Source: Syngnathus acus
Taxonomy: Eukaryota > Chordata > Actinopteri > Syngnathiformes > Syngnathidae
NCBI RefSeq assembly: GCF_901709675.1
Contig: NC_051104.1
Coordinates: 6,493,501 to 6,557,500 of the forward strand
Direction of reading: 5' to 3'
DNA length: 64,000 nt
Shown here piece after piece: positions 1-41,200 of the stretch. Made by a program: the position numbers and the translations under genes. The notes below the pieces were generated by a model. It did no database searches, had not been told where the DNA came from, and worked only from the letters and a program-made list of their open reading frames with translations. The number at the start of each line of letters is the position of its first letter. The first letter of the stretch is position 1.

Positions 1-3000
1 CAGAGGAATAAAACAGCGAGTGGAGGGCGAGGGGGGGTGGGAGAGAGAGAGAGAACTGTGTGTGAGGGGAGGGAGGAGAGAGAGAGAAAGAGAGAGAGAG
101 GGGGGGGCAGCTAAAATGCAGCTGCTATTGTGGCAGCGCAAATAAAATGACAGCGAAGGGGAGGTGCGCCAGTCGGGAGACACCTTCATCAATTAATGCT
201 CACGGACTCGACGCCCATTGGATGCCCTTGACAGGTGATGCAATAAAAATGATATTCCAACCCCACCCACCCCGGCTCCCACATCCACTTTACAATCGCC
301 GACAGCCTGCAGTAAATCACTCATAATCATGGCCAGGATATATTGTAAAAAAAGAGAGAGAGCGAAAAAGACGATAAAAATATATTGGCGTTTTTTATGT
401 TGCTTTCACTTTGGATTCTCCTTAAAATACACATTGAAACCATGGCGATATACTTGAGTTGCTTTTTCACAATGTCGCTCTTAAATCCTGCTTGTTGGCT
501 TTTCATCCGCGTGTGATTTCCTCTCCCTGCTTCCAGCATTGTTCTATTTATTCCACAATCATTTTTGCATTCACTTAAAATAAGCATCTATTTTGTAAAT
601 TAAAAATGGTAGCCTAACCCTTACTGTGTGTTCATTTTAGAGTGTGTCGTTTCATTTTCTAAACAAGCATTTCACAAAATTGAGATTCATTTATGAACAA
701 GGATTTCACAATTGCAATACGAAAAAGGCATTTTACGCACACATATGGATATGGTTTTCACACAAACACGCACACGTATCATTGAGGATGATAGCAAGCG
801 CCCATCTTGCGCTCACACCACACACGCGCGCACGCAAGCAGAAGTGCGCAAACACGCTTTATCGCAGGTTAAAGACGGCATCCACAATCTTGTGCGGCTT
901 TCGCCTCTTTGCGGGCCTCCATTTGTACACCGGTGTCCCCCTTCATATCCCCGCTTGACGTTGCATCTTTTGTTATGCTCCAAAACGCGTGAGTTCCCTG
1001 CGGCCATTGCAGTCAGTCCACATGCACGCAGAGGCGTGCGTGATGGGGCCCATCCACATGCCGGCAAGAGTGGATGTGCTTGCGTGCGTGCGTGCGTTTC
1101 ACAATGTATAAGCCTATTTACTTGTATACGATCCACTCCGTGTCCTTTCGGTCCGCAAAGCCGCATTAACCAACTGAGAAGCTCCAGGTACCAGACCTAA
1201 CGGTATTTAAGTGACATATGGTCATGCAAAAATAAGCGAATTTACACGTAGGCAGTCGTGTTTGTTCTTGAAGATCCCCCCTATTGTGTGCCTCCGAATA
1301 TTGGGTCATATGTTGACTTATCGGGGTGCGTACATGTGCAGTGCACGGGGCTCCCCCCTGCACACGCAGATTGTGCATGACGTGCAACATTACCGAGCAT
1401 GCGGACTTTTTACGGATGCGGAGGGTAAGAAGAGGAGGAGGAGGGGGGTGCTTTAGTTTCCGGGTGCCCCAGGGAATAAGTTTAGCACATACAACCGAGC
1501 ACGTTGCGCCGAACCCGGTTTGAGAAATGAGGGACCCGCATAGGTACTGGTCCTTGTGAGATTTTCATGAGATGATCGTTTCATACATTTTTATTATTAT
1601 TTCGGATTGAATACAATTTTAAGATTAAAGTCACGTATCTAATTATTTCAAATTATGTAGGCGACATGTAACTGCGCGCGCGCGCGTGTGTTTTAAAAAT
1701 ATAGAAAGCCTCTATCACACTGGTAATCGCAACATCTTTTTGCCTTTTTTCATCTTTTTGCACAAACTGATGATACCTATATTTTTTTCATGAGAGTTAT
1801 ACACACATTAGTATTTACTTAAAGCTGCAAATAGGCTATGTATTTATATATTTTTGAATGAACAAAATACGTGCGTGTATTGTATTTTTATTTATTTTTT
1901 ACTCAGCCCAATTCTTCTAAATCATATTTGTATGTCATTGCTCTAAATTAAGGTTAAAAAAAAATCATTGAAATTTCCGAAGTAATTTCCTTGAGAAGAG
2001 GGGGCCATTTGTTATGTAGATTTATGTGCACCAAATGTCATAGCGTATTGCTTCCTTCTCCCTCCGGTGCCTGCACGGATGTTTGAAGAACGACTGGCCG
2101 AGAATGAGAGCTCATCCGCGGAACGCAGTACAGCGACGCCCCGCTGGCTGCTGGAGGAAAATCCCTCCCTCAACAGACCAGAAGTTGCACTTTAAAACCA
2201 ACTCAGGTCATGTTGACATGTGCTGTTTACCGCAATTTAATAATTGTTTGCAGTCAAATATGAATTAAACTAGCTTTACATGGTAATTTCTACTTTTTAA
2301 TGTTAAGTGTGTGTTTTGACTGTAAATTAGGAAATGTTATGGCTCATGACTAAAGTTAACATTTTCGAAATACCACTTCAAAAGCAGCTTCATCATGCAC
2401 ATACCTATAAATTCAAATACATCTGATTGCCAGCCTGCAGTCAGCACATTTGTTTTTGCATTGACGACTGGCCAAGGAGGTGAGGGCACTTGTAAGAGCA
2501 TAGACTTTTTATGACACAAAGCCACTGCCCCCCTGCCAAAACAATGAATTCCACTCTACCCCCCACCACCCAGGGGAGAATGTGATTTCACAACGCAATC
2601 CGAGCCTGAAGTGTGCGGACAGTGGTGGGGGGAGGGCTCGCTTTCACCTTTCACCCCGTCGTGTTGGACCACAAAAAAGACCATAGGTGCAAACAGATGA
2701 ACCGAACCCAGGTCAGACTAAGAGAGAAAAATTCAGATTCTGGGAAAGTTTATTTGTTCGGCGACAACTACATTTAGACAATAAAGTTTGATTCAATTTA
2801 ACAAATTGAATCCTAATTTATGCATATAATACAAATCTATTCAATCACCAATCAAATGGAATGATATTTGAATAATACATACCACACAGAAAAAGCCAAT
2901 AGAACCCAATGTTCAACATTGCAGTTACAGTGTTTTTCAGTCAATAAAACATTAAATTGGGTGAGATAAAGCCACAACATGCAGCGCAAGTAAATAAATA

Positions 3001-4967
3001 GAGTCATATATTGTCTTAATTTTACATGATTGATTTTACATGATCATTTGCTTAGTGGTATTTATGATCGCAGGGTAAAATGAATGACTCATTAATAAAA
3101 CATTTATTGTAAAACAAGCACACGGCATCTGTTTGTGAACATAAGTGCGACAAAATACATGTCCTACTCTTGGCTGTCACTACTCATTTGTTGAGGCTCG
3201 TGAGGTCAAACTGTGAAAACATTCTTGCTTCTTCGGCTGACTTTTTGCTACAAACCACACACGTGCGTGAAAAAAATGAAGGTGTGGGATTTTGCACACA
3301 CAAATGCACTCAATTGAAACCATTGGAAAAAGTCTTGGAATTTAAACGTGGGGAAATAAAAATGTACATCTGAACAAAATGTGACATGAGTGTGTATTTG
3401 TACCTATTTGTCACAGTCACACAACTTATTGCATTTTGCAAAATACGTCGCTTAGAAATTCCAAATTTGACAGGAAATCCTTTTGATTTACATATATAAA
3501 CAATGTATTCCCTATTTTGCAGTTATCTCTTGAGATGTAGCATCTTAAAATGCATCGGTGAATATGTCCATTTCGGAAAGAGGTCAATCCAGAGCAGACA
3601 AAATTTGCGAAAGGAACATCCTCTCTGCAACCTGAGGAACATTACTGATGCTTCAGGCAGATTTGAACTTAATCACGTGCAAGTTGTAAAAAAAAATGAC
3701 TATTTGTAATTTTCAGTGTTTCAGTAGTTATATGGGCCCCTCCACAACCACTGCCCCCTCCAATACCTCCCTTTGTTCTCTCTGCCTAATAGGTTTTCCC
3801 CTGCCACACACAATTCAGCCCCCCCTCTTATTCCCTAGCTCCCCATCCCCCCACACCCCTTTTAGTGGAGTGCCCAGTGTCGACTGGAGCATTTGAGCAA
3901 TTTGAAATTAAAGCAAACAATGGCCAGACACTCCCAGGGACCTCTCGCTCACCATATTACACGGAAGACGCTCGTGTGCTCTTGCGCATTATTGGCAAGT
4001 CATTACGTTTCTCTGGAAACCGAGAGCAGGAGCTTGCTCTGAGGAATCGGTGACGCAAGCAGCAGCTGAGTACTTGGAATAGCATACACCATGTGTGTGA
4101 GTGTGTGTGTGTGTGTGTGTGTGTTGTGTAGCATCTTTGGCAAGGGCATGGGGATGCTGTCAAAACAAAAGCCGCATACGTAGAAGTCTGACTTTTTCGG
4201 TGGGAGATCGCTTAATGTTTAGTAAAGATCAGATGTAATTATGAGTGTCCAAAGTCCTCTGGATTGTCTTGTGTGCATCTACATTACTCATCCTCATTTC
4301 TTTAGCAATCCTGATCATAATAAAATGTTATACAATATTTGATCTAACTAAAAACTGAAAAGAAAGGCATATGAAATTAATGATAAACATACTGGCTACT
4401 AGTAAAATGTTCTCTATAAATCCAAAACTAAGAACTGTAAATGTATTTTTACATATAGATTGTAATCATAACAAATGTTAATCTTATAATTAATTATTTC
4501 ATTTAAAGTGAAGGTCAAACAATTCAATTAGTATACATACCAGTACAAGTCTATGTGTGCTTGATGTCCAAAGTGTGTAGAACAGGCAAACTAATTTAAT
4601 AATTTTCAAAAGCATGAGAACAAGTGAGACAAAAAAATGAATATTTTGTTAGGTTTTAATCATTCCATATATTCTTGGTCCACAGTTAAATTAAAAAGCA
4701 ATTAAAGTTCAGCAGAAAATGTAATACAAATTTTTTTTTTTAAACCACAGCAGTTCATTTAACCTCTAATTATGTTGTCTCAGTAGGCCTACCAATGGAT
4801 TTCAATTCCTTTTTGATGATTAAGTCAATACATCGTGTAACTAGTGTATTATGTAATGTAATACATAAATAGTTTGACTTCTAAATTTAAAATTACCTCA
4901 GCTTAAAATAACTGCTTGCATTCTTTTCCTAATTAAAACATTAATGGAAAGCAATATAATTAGATTG
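1..4967. other. Upstream non-coding region, no gene recognised
   Basis: Starts with a purine-rich (GA/GGGA) tract at about 20-110. A complex, low-repeat stretch at about 160-340 contains TAATTA-type homeodomain cores and could be a conserved regulatory element. 640-1500 is rich in CA/GC dinucleotides, and a (GC)n run at 1674-1686 could adopt Z-form. A 38-codon ATG ORF at 2079-2195 has an ordinary-looking amino-acid composition but matches nothing I know. A (TG)n tract lies at 4096-4122. The rest is AT-rich with no coding signal. Confidence 0.6.
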
Positions 4968-4977
4968 CTTTACATCA

Positions 4978-5285
4978 CAGGTGTCAAACGCAAGACCCGG
5001 CGGCCAGATATGGCCCGTCACATCATTTTATGTGGCCCGCAAAGACAAATTGTGCATCAAATTCGCGTCATTACGAGTATTGAAAATTGTCTTGACTATT
5101 AATAACATCTTTTTTTTTAAATATTTGACCGGTTTTTACTCGTCTGATTTGAAAACGAGTTATTTGTCAGTTTGTTTTGTAGCTTTTACTGTATATAATA
5201 TGAGGTTGATTTGGGTCATAATAGCCCTCCGAAAGAAGCTATGACTACAATGCGGCCCGCCAAAAAAATCTGTTTGACATCCCTG
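4978..5285. mobile_element. Non-autonomous hAT-like DNA transposon with target-site duplication
   Basis: A 308-bp element begins CAGGTGTCAAAC and ends GTTTGACATCCCTG, near-perfect terminal inverted repeats. It is flanked on both sides by CTTTACATCA (4968-4977 and 5286-5295), a 10-bp direct duplication (8 bp would be usual for hAT, so 2 bp may match by chance). The interior (GGCGGCCAGATATGGCCC, TGCGGCCCGCC) matches a family abundant in teleosts. It has no transposase. Confidence 0.75.
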
Positions 5286-5471
5286 CTTTACATCAATGTT
5301 TCAACATTTCAAGTCAACGCAGTGTAAAATCGTCAGCAGGGAGTAAAGCTTTGAATTTTATTCATGGCACTCACAAGTAAATAAGTCAATGAATTCATTT
5401 TTTTAAGGAAATGTCATTCTACTCACGACAAACTCTTCCTTCTTGACAAGCTGCACGTAGTTAAACGTGCG

Positions 5472-5492
5472 TTACGTCATGACGTACTTCCG
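5472..5492 (+). promoter_or_regulatory. mllt10 proximal promoter: double CRE palindrome plus ETS site
   Basis: TACGTCATGACGTA (5473-5486) is a perfect 14-bp palindrome made of two overlapping CRE/ATF half-palindromes; ACTTCCG directly after it is an ETS/GABP core. The stretch sits about 235 bp upstream of the mllt10 ATG, next to a C-rich block (5508-5528), in a locally CpG-rich region. Site identity is read from sequence; that it drives mllt10 is inferred. Confidence 0.5.
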
Positions 5493-5725
5493 TTTCCCCT
5501 TGGAGGACCCCCCCCGCCCCCCTCCCCTTTAACCTCAACATTGCGTCGTGAAGTGCTTGTTTTGGTTAAAATATAGCGTCAAGAAAACACGTAAAAACGT
5601 TTAAGACATGGAATTTCGGTCGAGCGTGACCCAATGCACCGTAGCGGAGGACCGAGGGACGCATTAAGCGAAGGATCCGACTCGTCTTCCTATCGTATTG
5701 CTCCGCATGTTCAATTTCTTCGTAG

Positions 5726-29813
<24,088 letters not shown>

Positions 29814-30222
29814 CGGCTGAGGCAAGAACATCAAGACCGGCTGGAGTTCCACACATGTTGGGCACTGAGCGATATGGCGGAACTCCAGTCAAAACTCTCG
29901 CAGTGTGCGGGGGTTTTGTCACACATTTCACAAGTGGCTGAGTCTCTTAGATGTTTTTCATCCCACCTCATTCAACACCGGTCTGGTTTTTCTGCCGTGT
30001 CACTCTCTCAGGGGCCTCTCTGCACACGTTCGCGCACGTGCTGACAAGACTGCAAATGCAAAAAGCACACTATGTTTTGTATAAAAAAAAAATAATAAAA
30101 AAAAGCCAGAATCACTTCAAAAGTAGCAGATGCATGTTTGGCATCTGTCTGGCAGCTTTCCTAAAAGGACAAAGATAGTCCACACATTCCCACTATGACC
30201 GCTCTGCTTTCCTTTGTGTGGC

Positions 30223-30226
<4 letters not shown>

Positions 30227-30256
<30 letters not shown>
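30227..30256. repeat. (GA)n microsatellite in mllt10 3' UTR
   Basis: 15 uninterrupted AG units. Confidence 0.95.
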
Positions 30257-30258
<2 letters not shown>

Positions 30259-31065
30259 ATGTCTGGCTCAGCCACCGCCGAAGCCTGCTTATGATTCTAT
30301 CCTCTCGGGGCCACACATGAAAGGGCTCGCTTAAAAGGCCACAAATGTTCACGGGAGGAACTACAAAGATGGAAGCACATACCGCTGTGTGTATCAACAT
30401 GTGGAAGTGGTCATCCTTCTTGAATGAACGCCCCTAGCGGCACCTACCTCTTCAGCGCGCACGCAGGACCTAACTGGCCGATAGCAGCGGCCAATAAAAG
30501 TCCGCAAGAGTCAAGACCGCTCAATCAGCATTCGCGCCCAAAGTGCCTGAGGCAAAATGATTTTTTTTGGTTTTTTTTGGCTTATTATTTTTAAACCTTT
30601 CCCCTCCAGTCTCTCACTCTGCTCTCCGAGTGCTCCCGGCAATTAAGCTGCATTGCCAAGGCAACGGATTACAAAACACTGATGTCATTTAAAACCAGGA
30701 AATGTTGTTGTGCTGTATTCGCCAATGTTAAAGCTCATTTTTGTAATTGTGCTTTTTATTTATTTGTTTATGTAACAAATGTGAGATGGTTGTATCTTCC
30801 AAGCCCGCAGGTGTTGCTATTAACATCAGCTTGTCCTACTGTGTAAAGTTTGCTTTTCTTTTTCTGTTTTCTTGGAAGCTCTTTGATTGATTTGTATTCT
30901 GGTTCTCATGTTTTCAACCAGTTTTGATAGTTGATGATGGGGAGTGTGTGTGACTGCAGCTGTTTAAAGGGTGGGTGCGGGGTCCGTTCTTACCTCGTTA
31001 AATGTAAATAGATCTTGTTCCTCGTTGGCTGATGGTGTACATAAGGATTTGTGCAAAGGAAAGCC

Positions 31066-31071
31066 AATAAA
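31066..31071 (+). terminator. mllt10 poly(A) signal
   Basis: AATAAA followed within 15-40 nt by TGTTTGTGTG and a long G/T-rich run, a typical cleavage/polyadenylation context. It is the first strong AATAAA with a downstream GU-rich element after the mllt10 stop, and gives a 3' UTR of about 1.27 kb. Confidence 0.6.
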
Positions 31072-31090
31072 GCCTCTGTTTGTGTGATAT

Positions 31091-34376
<3,286 letters not shown>

Positions 34377-35248
34377 ATGAAGCCCTTTAGCGGCATTGCT
34401 TGCCGTCTTACTCCCGCTGACTCCGGCTCGCATAAACGACTCGCGGAAATCCGCGAATATCGGTAAGTTGGAGGCCGGTGGGTGGGAAAAAAATATTGAA
34501 TTTACTAGTTCATAAAACTATACAATTAAACATGACTAATTGTGAATTTGTCTCGTCTGCTTTTCCTTTTCCCCTTTTGGAGAGGAAATGCAGCAACACG
34601 GCTGAGAGCAAACAGCTTCCTTGTTGGAGTCGTCCGTTACGTTACTACCAATAAAAATAAAAATAAAAAAGCCCAAAATAACAAAGTCTTTATTCATGAT
34701 AATACATTTATTAAGGCCAGGAATATTGTTTGTTTAAAGAAAAAAAAATCGATTTGCTTGCGTAATCTGTGTGATGAGTTCACGGTCAAGCAAGAATAAT
34801 GTAAAATCCTGTTTTAAAAGAATACTAACGCTTATTTCATTATCAGTCAGCTGAGTATCGACTGGTGTTTTGCAGCAGATTCTCATGTTCTCCTACTGTA
34901 CTCTAAATACGTTCCGGCAGTGGGAATAAAAAGACGCATGGCTGCTGTCTGTCTTGGCGACCTGTTGTCTGCTTTGAGGACCATCAAGCTGAGGGCGGTG
35001 AAGCCACATGACCCGCCCCCCCCCAGAAAGCCACTGAATTATGTATAAATTCAATTAAACTCAACCAGAAGCCATATGTTTCCTTTATATATATGTAGTT
35101 TTTTATTTTTTTTGCAAAGATGATATTGAGCAAACATTCAAATGATGCACCCTGTGATTAACTTGCAGGTTGGGCCATGTCTTGCATCCCAGTGAATGGA
35201 GTGGCAAGGAGCTTCACGCATGGACAGGTGGGGCCGGCAGAGATGAAT
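34377..35248 (+). other. Candidate two-exon start of an unidentified transcript
   Basis: ATG at 34377 opens a CpG-rich stretch ending in an excellent donor (34462|GTAAGT). A CTTGCAG acceptor before 35169 and a consensus donor (35248|GTAAGT) define an 80-bp second exon. The phase-2 join keeps the frame open through both exons (28 codons, then 27, ending G-G-A-G-R-D-E). I do not recognise the product; a lncRNA with chance frame is equally possible. Confidence 0.25.
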
Positions 35249-38200
35249 GTAAGTGTGCGGGTCTATAATGAATGTGACGGGATATAGATGTGAGATGAGC
35301 TCTGGTTTTGATCATCAGGTAAAAATAGATCAGTCACAGGCAGATCATTACTGATAATTACTTCCAAGTGATTGGCCATATAAGGCTCTATTCCTCATGA
35401 TGAACTCTTCCAGGCCTTGCATGCTGTGGGGCTCTCTCTCACATGTGTACGTGTCCACGTCAAAGCACCACCACATGAACGATGGGCAGAGTGGGATGTG
35501 TTATTAATTATTTCCCCCTTTTTGTCAGGTTGAGAAATTTGATTTTAGTATTCATCAAACAGCAGCAGCTTTCATATGCATATGATATGATTAAGAAATC
35601 CTCTCATCCGATTTCACGCACTCACCTGTGCATGTGTGTGTGTGCCCTTTTTTGATTATCTAATAAAAAACAGGGAAGGAGCTGCAGGAGGTGGGAGGCT
35701 TTTTACACTTTTACATGCACTCATCTAAAAAAACAGCTTATGAATGAACGTGCCTTGCTTAGCGACACTCTAGTGGCTAGGAGAAGGTGGTTACCACTTT
35801 ACAAAAAGGATATATCAATTTCTCAGTCATTTATTCTGTGTGTTCACATTCTTAAATTAGAATTTCCAAAGCTAAAGCCTTAATTAACGTTAAAATTGAA
35901 CCTTAATCCCCGAATTTGCTGTTCAAAGGTTACAAACATACATATATTGCGTTTTCACAGCAGCAATATTCACACACAATCATATTAAAATGGATTTTCT
36001 TTGTATCAAGTATTTGAGGAATTTGTCATTTTGGTTTGCAGTAGAATGAGGTGATGAAATTGAGGCAAACCACAACTACAAATAAACGTATGCAAATTTT
36101 ATTTATTTATTTTAATTAATTAATTGACTATACTAATATTTAAAGAAGTGTTTTTTGTACAATATTTGTTTATTTTATTGAAATCATGACCTATTTGGCA
36201 AGCCAACACTTTTTGAGCTACTACAAATGTTAGCATGCAAGGAGCTATGCTCGCTTAACAGCAAGGGCATCTCTTAACAGATTATTAAGTTGAAACAAAC
36301 GTAATGAACAACATAAGTGTTAACTGCTGAAATCACAGAACAGTAAACATTTGAACAACAGGCATGAAAAGAGGGATTTCTCCGACAGAAACAGCTGTTA
36401 AATGAAATGGAACCAAGCTTTATGGAATGGATCAGTACGTTGTTGTGTGGGAGCGAGCGAGCAAGCGAGCGAATGAGTGAGCGAGTGAGGGAGCACACCC
36501 TTTTTTTTTTCTTCCACCTATCCACAGGCCTCATTTATTATGCAAGCAGAGACCACTGGGCTGGATGGGCAAGCTTGCAGGATTTGTTGTGGAAGTTGGG
36601 AAGAAGGAAAGAGAGAGAGAGAGAGAGTGTGTGTGTGGGGGGGGCACACACACTCACATTAGAAGCCCACAAGAGCATGAATGGACAAAGAAACACGCAA
36701 AAAGCTGACCCTCACGTGCAATCACACACACGCGCACACACACGTACGAGAGAGGTATGAAGACCACAGAGCGAGACGTAATCATTGTGTTTTGACTGTT
36801 TGAAATATTAGAATAATAACAGATGGCTGTAAATGTTTTAGTGGTTCTAAACAGGTGTGTGTGCGTGTGTGTTAAAGGATCCATCGGCTGGTGTGTGTCA
36901 TGTGATGTGTAACTAAAGCCAGACTGCAAATGCACACAAAGTATAGACTCATACTTTGGAACTTTGTTTTCTTACATCACAGACATCTGACAGCAAGCTG
37001 TGCTAGTCTTTTTGTGAGATGACATCGTCTACACAGTATTAAGCATATTAAGTTCTTGTTGCAACTGTTGCAAAAATCCTCATTATAAGGAAATATTATT
37101 TAGATTAGTCCATTTTTAACGTCATGTTTTGTTGAACTAATCAGATTTTTTGTAATTATTGTATTTATTGTTTTTAATATTTCTGCCATTTTACACAATC
37201 ATGTTTTTCATGATGTTTACATTTTAGAAATGGGGCTCGACTGTGATGCATTGCAAAATTGCCACTTTTGAGGCCAAATATAAAAAAAAGGATGTGATTA
37301 GCACCCCTGCACAGTACTATGATAAAATACCGGAACACATGGCAAGACAGTAAATTGGAACAAATAGATGGCGCCACCACTTTCTTTGAGAAGGAAGTTT
37401 TTCATATAAAGAACACAGTCTCCATTAGTCTCCCTCGTTCCCAAGCTGTTGACACTTATTAGCAGCGCCGTTCTTCAAGCTAATCTTTTAAAAGTCCCAT
37501 GGTGACATTGGAAATGGCCGGAGGAGATGCAGCGAGGGGGGTGGAAGTGTGTGTGTGGGGGGGGGGGGGTGTATAAAGGGAGGAAGGGGAGAAGAGAAAC
37601 TCAATCTAAAGCACCAGGTGCACCTTTTGTCTGCATAATCTCTCAACCCTTGAGACCGTGCGTGCACTGGCCAACATACATGACCTCCCATGCATATGCA
37701 CGGCGCTTCCGATCCTGCTCGGGCCGGGGAACCACACCTAGCCAATTGGACTTTAAGGTTTTTTTTTTTTTTTTTTGTTCACAGCATTGCATGCGTTGCA
37801 CCTGCGTGGCTCCATAAGCATCCGCGTTAAAGTGAAAAGAGAGTGCGCATGTCCGCAGGGCTTGCACATGTGAACACTTTATTTAGCGCATATGTGAAAC
37901 ACTTCCCATTATTATAGCATTCCTGCCACACAGGTGCAACTCACCAGTACCTCCAATTTGCACTTCCAAGCACGATATAGTCAGTCATTGTATAGCATGA
38001 TGTAAAATCTAATAATAATCTATTTAACGTAGATCACAAAATAATGTGCATTCTTTTTTTTAATTTACCCGTTAATTGATAGTGCGGCTCTTAACACGGT
38101 GCGCCTAATGGTTCATAAAATATGGTACTTTGTTTTTGGTTTGTGCAGAAGAAGAAAAAGCCGCCCTTGAAAAACATTAGAGGCCTTGTTAATCAATGGC

Positions 38201-41200
38201 TCTTCCTGGGGCCAGACTGGCCTCAGCTCTTAAACTGGAGTCCTAAACTCGTACAAAGCCTCAAGTGGCGACGGAGCCAAGGACAAAGCAGACTGCTCAT
38301 TGTGATTTAATCTTTCTTCTTGCTCTAGTACAAACATCAAATATGGCCTTCTTATCAGGCACCGTGCTGCTCTATCTATCTATCACCAATCAATATCTCC
38401 CTTTTGTGTGTGCGTATTTGTGTGCTCGTGTGTGTGTGTGTGTGTGTTCGCATGTTTGTATTTGTGTACGTGTGCCAAACAAGTCTGTGGGCTGTGCTAA
38501 CTAAGGTCGAAGGTCAGGTATAACTCCAGCGTGGAATGACAGATGTGGCCTGAGGTAAAAATAAAGGGGAGAGCTAAACAAAGCAAAAAGAGGGAGATTT
38601 ATATGTCATCCAAAATGGCCGATCCCAAAAAGACAAGGAGCAGTTGTTATTATTGCTTTTCTTATTCCCAGTACCGGTTTGAAGCATGGCCTGAGGTCAG
38701 CAAAAAAGCCAGTTTATTAGGTACGTCTGCGGAATAAGATGTACAGTAATGCTTGGCTTGGATTAAGGGGGATTTTGCCCCCCCCCCAAAAAAAGTTTGC
38801 TTATTAAATAATTTAAACCTTCTTGATAGTCCAAACTATGATGTCAAAACACCAATATCACTTCAAAGCCTTTTCGCTACAGTTTGTTTGGTTTGTTTAC
38901 TGGTTTTCGAAGCTGCAAAATTCACCTATTTTTAGCTAGCTCGGGGGCGGCCATTTTGCCACTTGCTGTCGACTGAAAATGACATCACGGTCGCCCGTCT
39001 CAGGTCTCAACCAATCACAGCTCAGCTTCAAAAAACTCCTGAATAGTCCCCCTGGGTAGACTATCAAAATCGTTTTCTTAGTCAACAAAGTTGATGAGTC
39101 TTGGTGAGATACATAGTTTAAGATGAATAAATAATAAATAGATCAAATAATAAGAAAATAGATATATGCGTGGATTTGTCTTGAGGTGAGGGTGACGCTT
39201 TTCCTGATCTTCGATCGGCTACAATGTCTGGGAGAGAGAGGGAATGGGAGAGGGCTGGAAAAGTGAGGGGGGGTGGCAATCCTTTGTTCTGTCAAGGACT
39301 TAACACAATCAGAGTACAGTGTGTCAGGAGCACACAGGCATATATCAACTTCAATCTCTTTTTAATGAAAAATCCTGCCCTCTCTAATATGTGCAAATTA
39401 ACCTCTCGCTCGCTCTCTCTTTCACTTTGTCTCGCTACTCTTCCTATCCGTCTTTTCTTTACCCTCTTTCCAAAAAGTAACACATGCAACTCAGCAATTC
39501 GAACAAGCTCACAAAGTAATACAAACAAAACAAAAAGTCTGCAGCTGAATTAAAATCAATCCACTCTCTTTTCTGTCCGAGTCTCATCTTAGATGATTCT
39601 GGCTTTTCCAGAGCTGCTCGTATGTTACCCCCGACTTGCTGATTGTCATTTAGAAATGACACCCTAATGAGGATTTGTTCACAAGAGACATGGCGGCTGC
39701 TCTGTGCGTGCATGCCAGCCCCAACAAGGCCCCTTGCCCTAATGGATTTCCTGGTATGGAATCTACAGTATTTTTCCACACCCTTTCTGCCCTGCAGGGG
39801 GTCCGACTGGCCAGAATGCTCCCTCCCTCCCTCCCTCCCTCCCCCTCTCGCACACATACACACACTTTGCTAATTGGAAGAGACCGGTCGAAGTAAAAAG
39901 AAGTCATAATCATTGTTTCTGTTACTCATGTCCGAGGAACCACAATGTGATTACCTCAACATATATTTTGCACAATTTAATCTGAACATTTTTCAAAACT
40001 ATAACCAAGTGAGGTGTGATGCAAATTCATCAACTGGAAGTGTGTAACATTAAAATACCTGTATACGTGGGGGCCCGTGGCATCAGCAGAGGGTGGGAGG
40101 GTCCGCACATGCAAATCACAGCCATCGACAGCTTGTGATGAAGTGAGAGGTGGTGGCATAAACAGAGTGTGCCGTTACCATGGAAGCCACTTTCACCTCC
40201 TTGGCCCGGAGAGAGAGGAGAGAGGAGCGAGAGAGCGAGAGAGCGAGAGAGATACAGAGAGAAGGAGAACACAAAGAGCCAGAGAAGAGGGAATTATTGT
40301 AAAAAAAAACAAAAACGAAATCCTATGGTAATATCTGATTACATATAAAAACGTGAGATTTTTTTTTTCCTTTCCAATCTCCAAAGCAAAGTTGCTGCAA
40401 TGACTAAAGCGGCATAAGCTTTATTGGTTTCAACCATATCTGACGACCTCTTCTTTACACCCTTTTATGAGTCTCAATGAAACAGTCTTTTAGCAGACAG
40501 TTAAAAGTCAGCTGTTTTGTTCATTGTCATTGAAAACGTAAAAAAAAAATAATAATAATACTGGACAAGTGTTTATTCGCCAAAGCCCATATCGGTGAAG
40601 GTTTGTTTGTGTGTGCGCTCGTAGCGATTTCGTTGTTTGAGGTTGCAAAATTGTTTGCAAGTTTTTCTTTTCACTAAGAAACTTTAAACATGTTCAAAAC
40701 AACAGTCAGAAATGATTTGTTTGTCCCAAATGGAAAGTGTTTGCTGTTTTAGGAGATTGCAGCAACTTCTCCAGAATATAGTGTTGGGACTAAGGATTTT
40801 TTTTTTCCTCCCCGTGTAGTGCGTTTAGCAAATGTCTGTATTTCTGTTAGACATTGAGTTGCAATTATGTCAGATTTTTGGAGCAGCGCTGCATCTTAGT
40901 GAAAGAAGCGTCGAGACCCCACAACTCCAAGAAAGGTCAGATGAGCCAATCTGTTGTAGCGATGCTAGCTTTGAAGGCTAGCCAAGGAGGCTACAGGAGG
41001 TAATCAGAGGAAAATATCTCCTCCTCCTCCTCTTCTTCCTCTTTCAAACCTCCATTAGACCAACAGGCATCTCTCTGGGAAAATTGATTTTCCCCTACCA
41101 CTCCTCCTTTTTTCTCTTTTCCAAGGTTCCATTTGAGGCCGGCTTGCGCTATCTAAAGAGCAGCTGGAGAAAAACGAGAATAGTTAGGTCACACTTGTAC

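Larger units (their letters stand above)
29814..31090 (+). other. mllt10 3' untranslated region (probable)
   Basis: Sequence between the assigned TAG stop and the poly(A) signal. The first 76 codons after the TAG remain open to a TGA at 30042-30044. It also holds a (GA)n tract at 30227-30256 and several T-rich runs. No other gene is recognisable in it. Confidence 0.5.

Noticed and set aside
2079-2195. 38-codon ORF upstream of mllt10 with plausible composition
   Set aside because: No clear splice acceptor, no homology, too short to support as a gene; mentioned only in the upstream-region entry.
30424-30440. CTCF-like CCCCTAGCGGCA in the mllt10 3' UTR
   Set aside because: One base short of the core spacing and lacking the AGRKGGC pattern.
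38140-38310. Apparent acceptor plus open frame starting K-K-K-K-P-P-L-K-N-I
   Set aside because: No matching donor/exon chain and no homology; more likely non-coding regulatory DNA.
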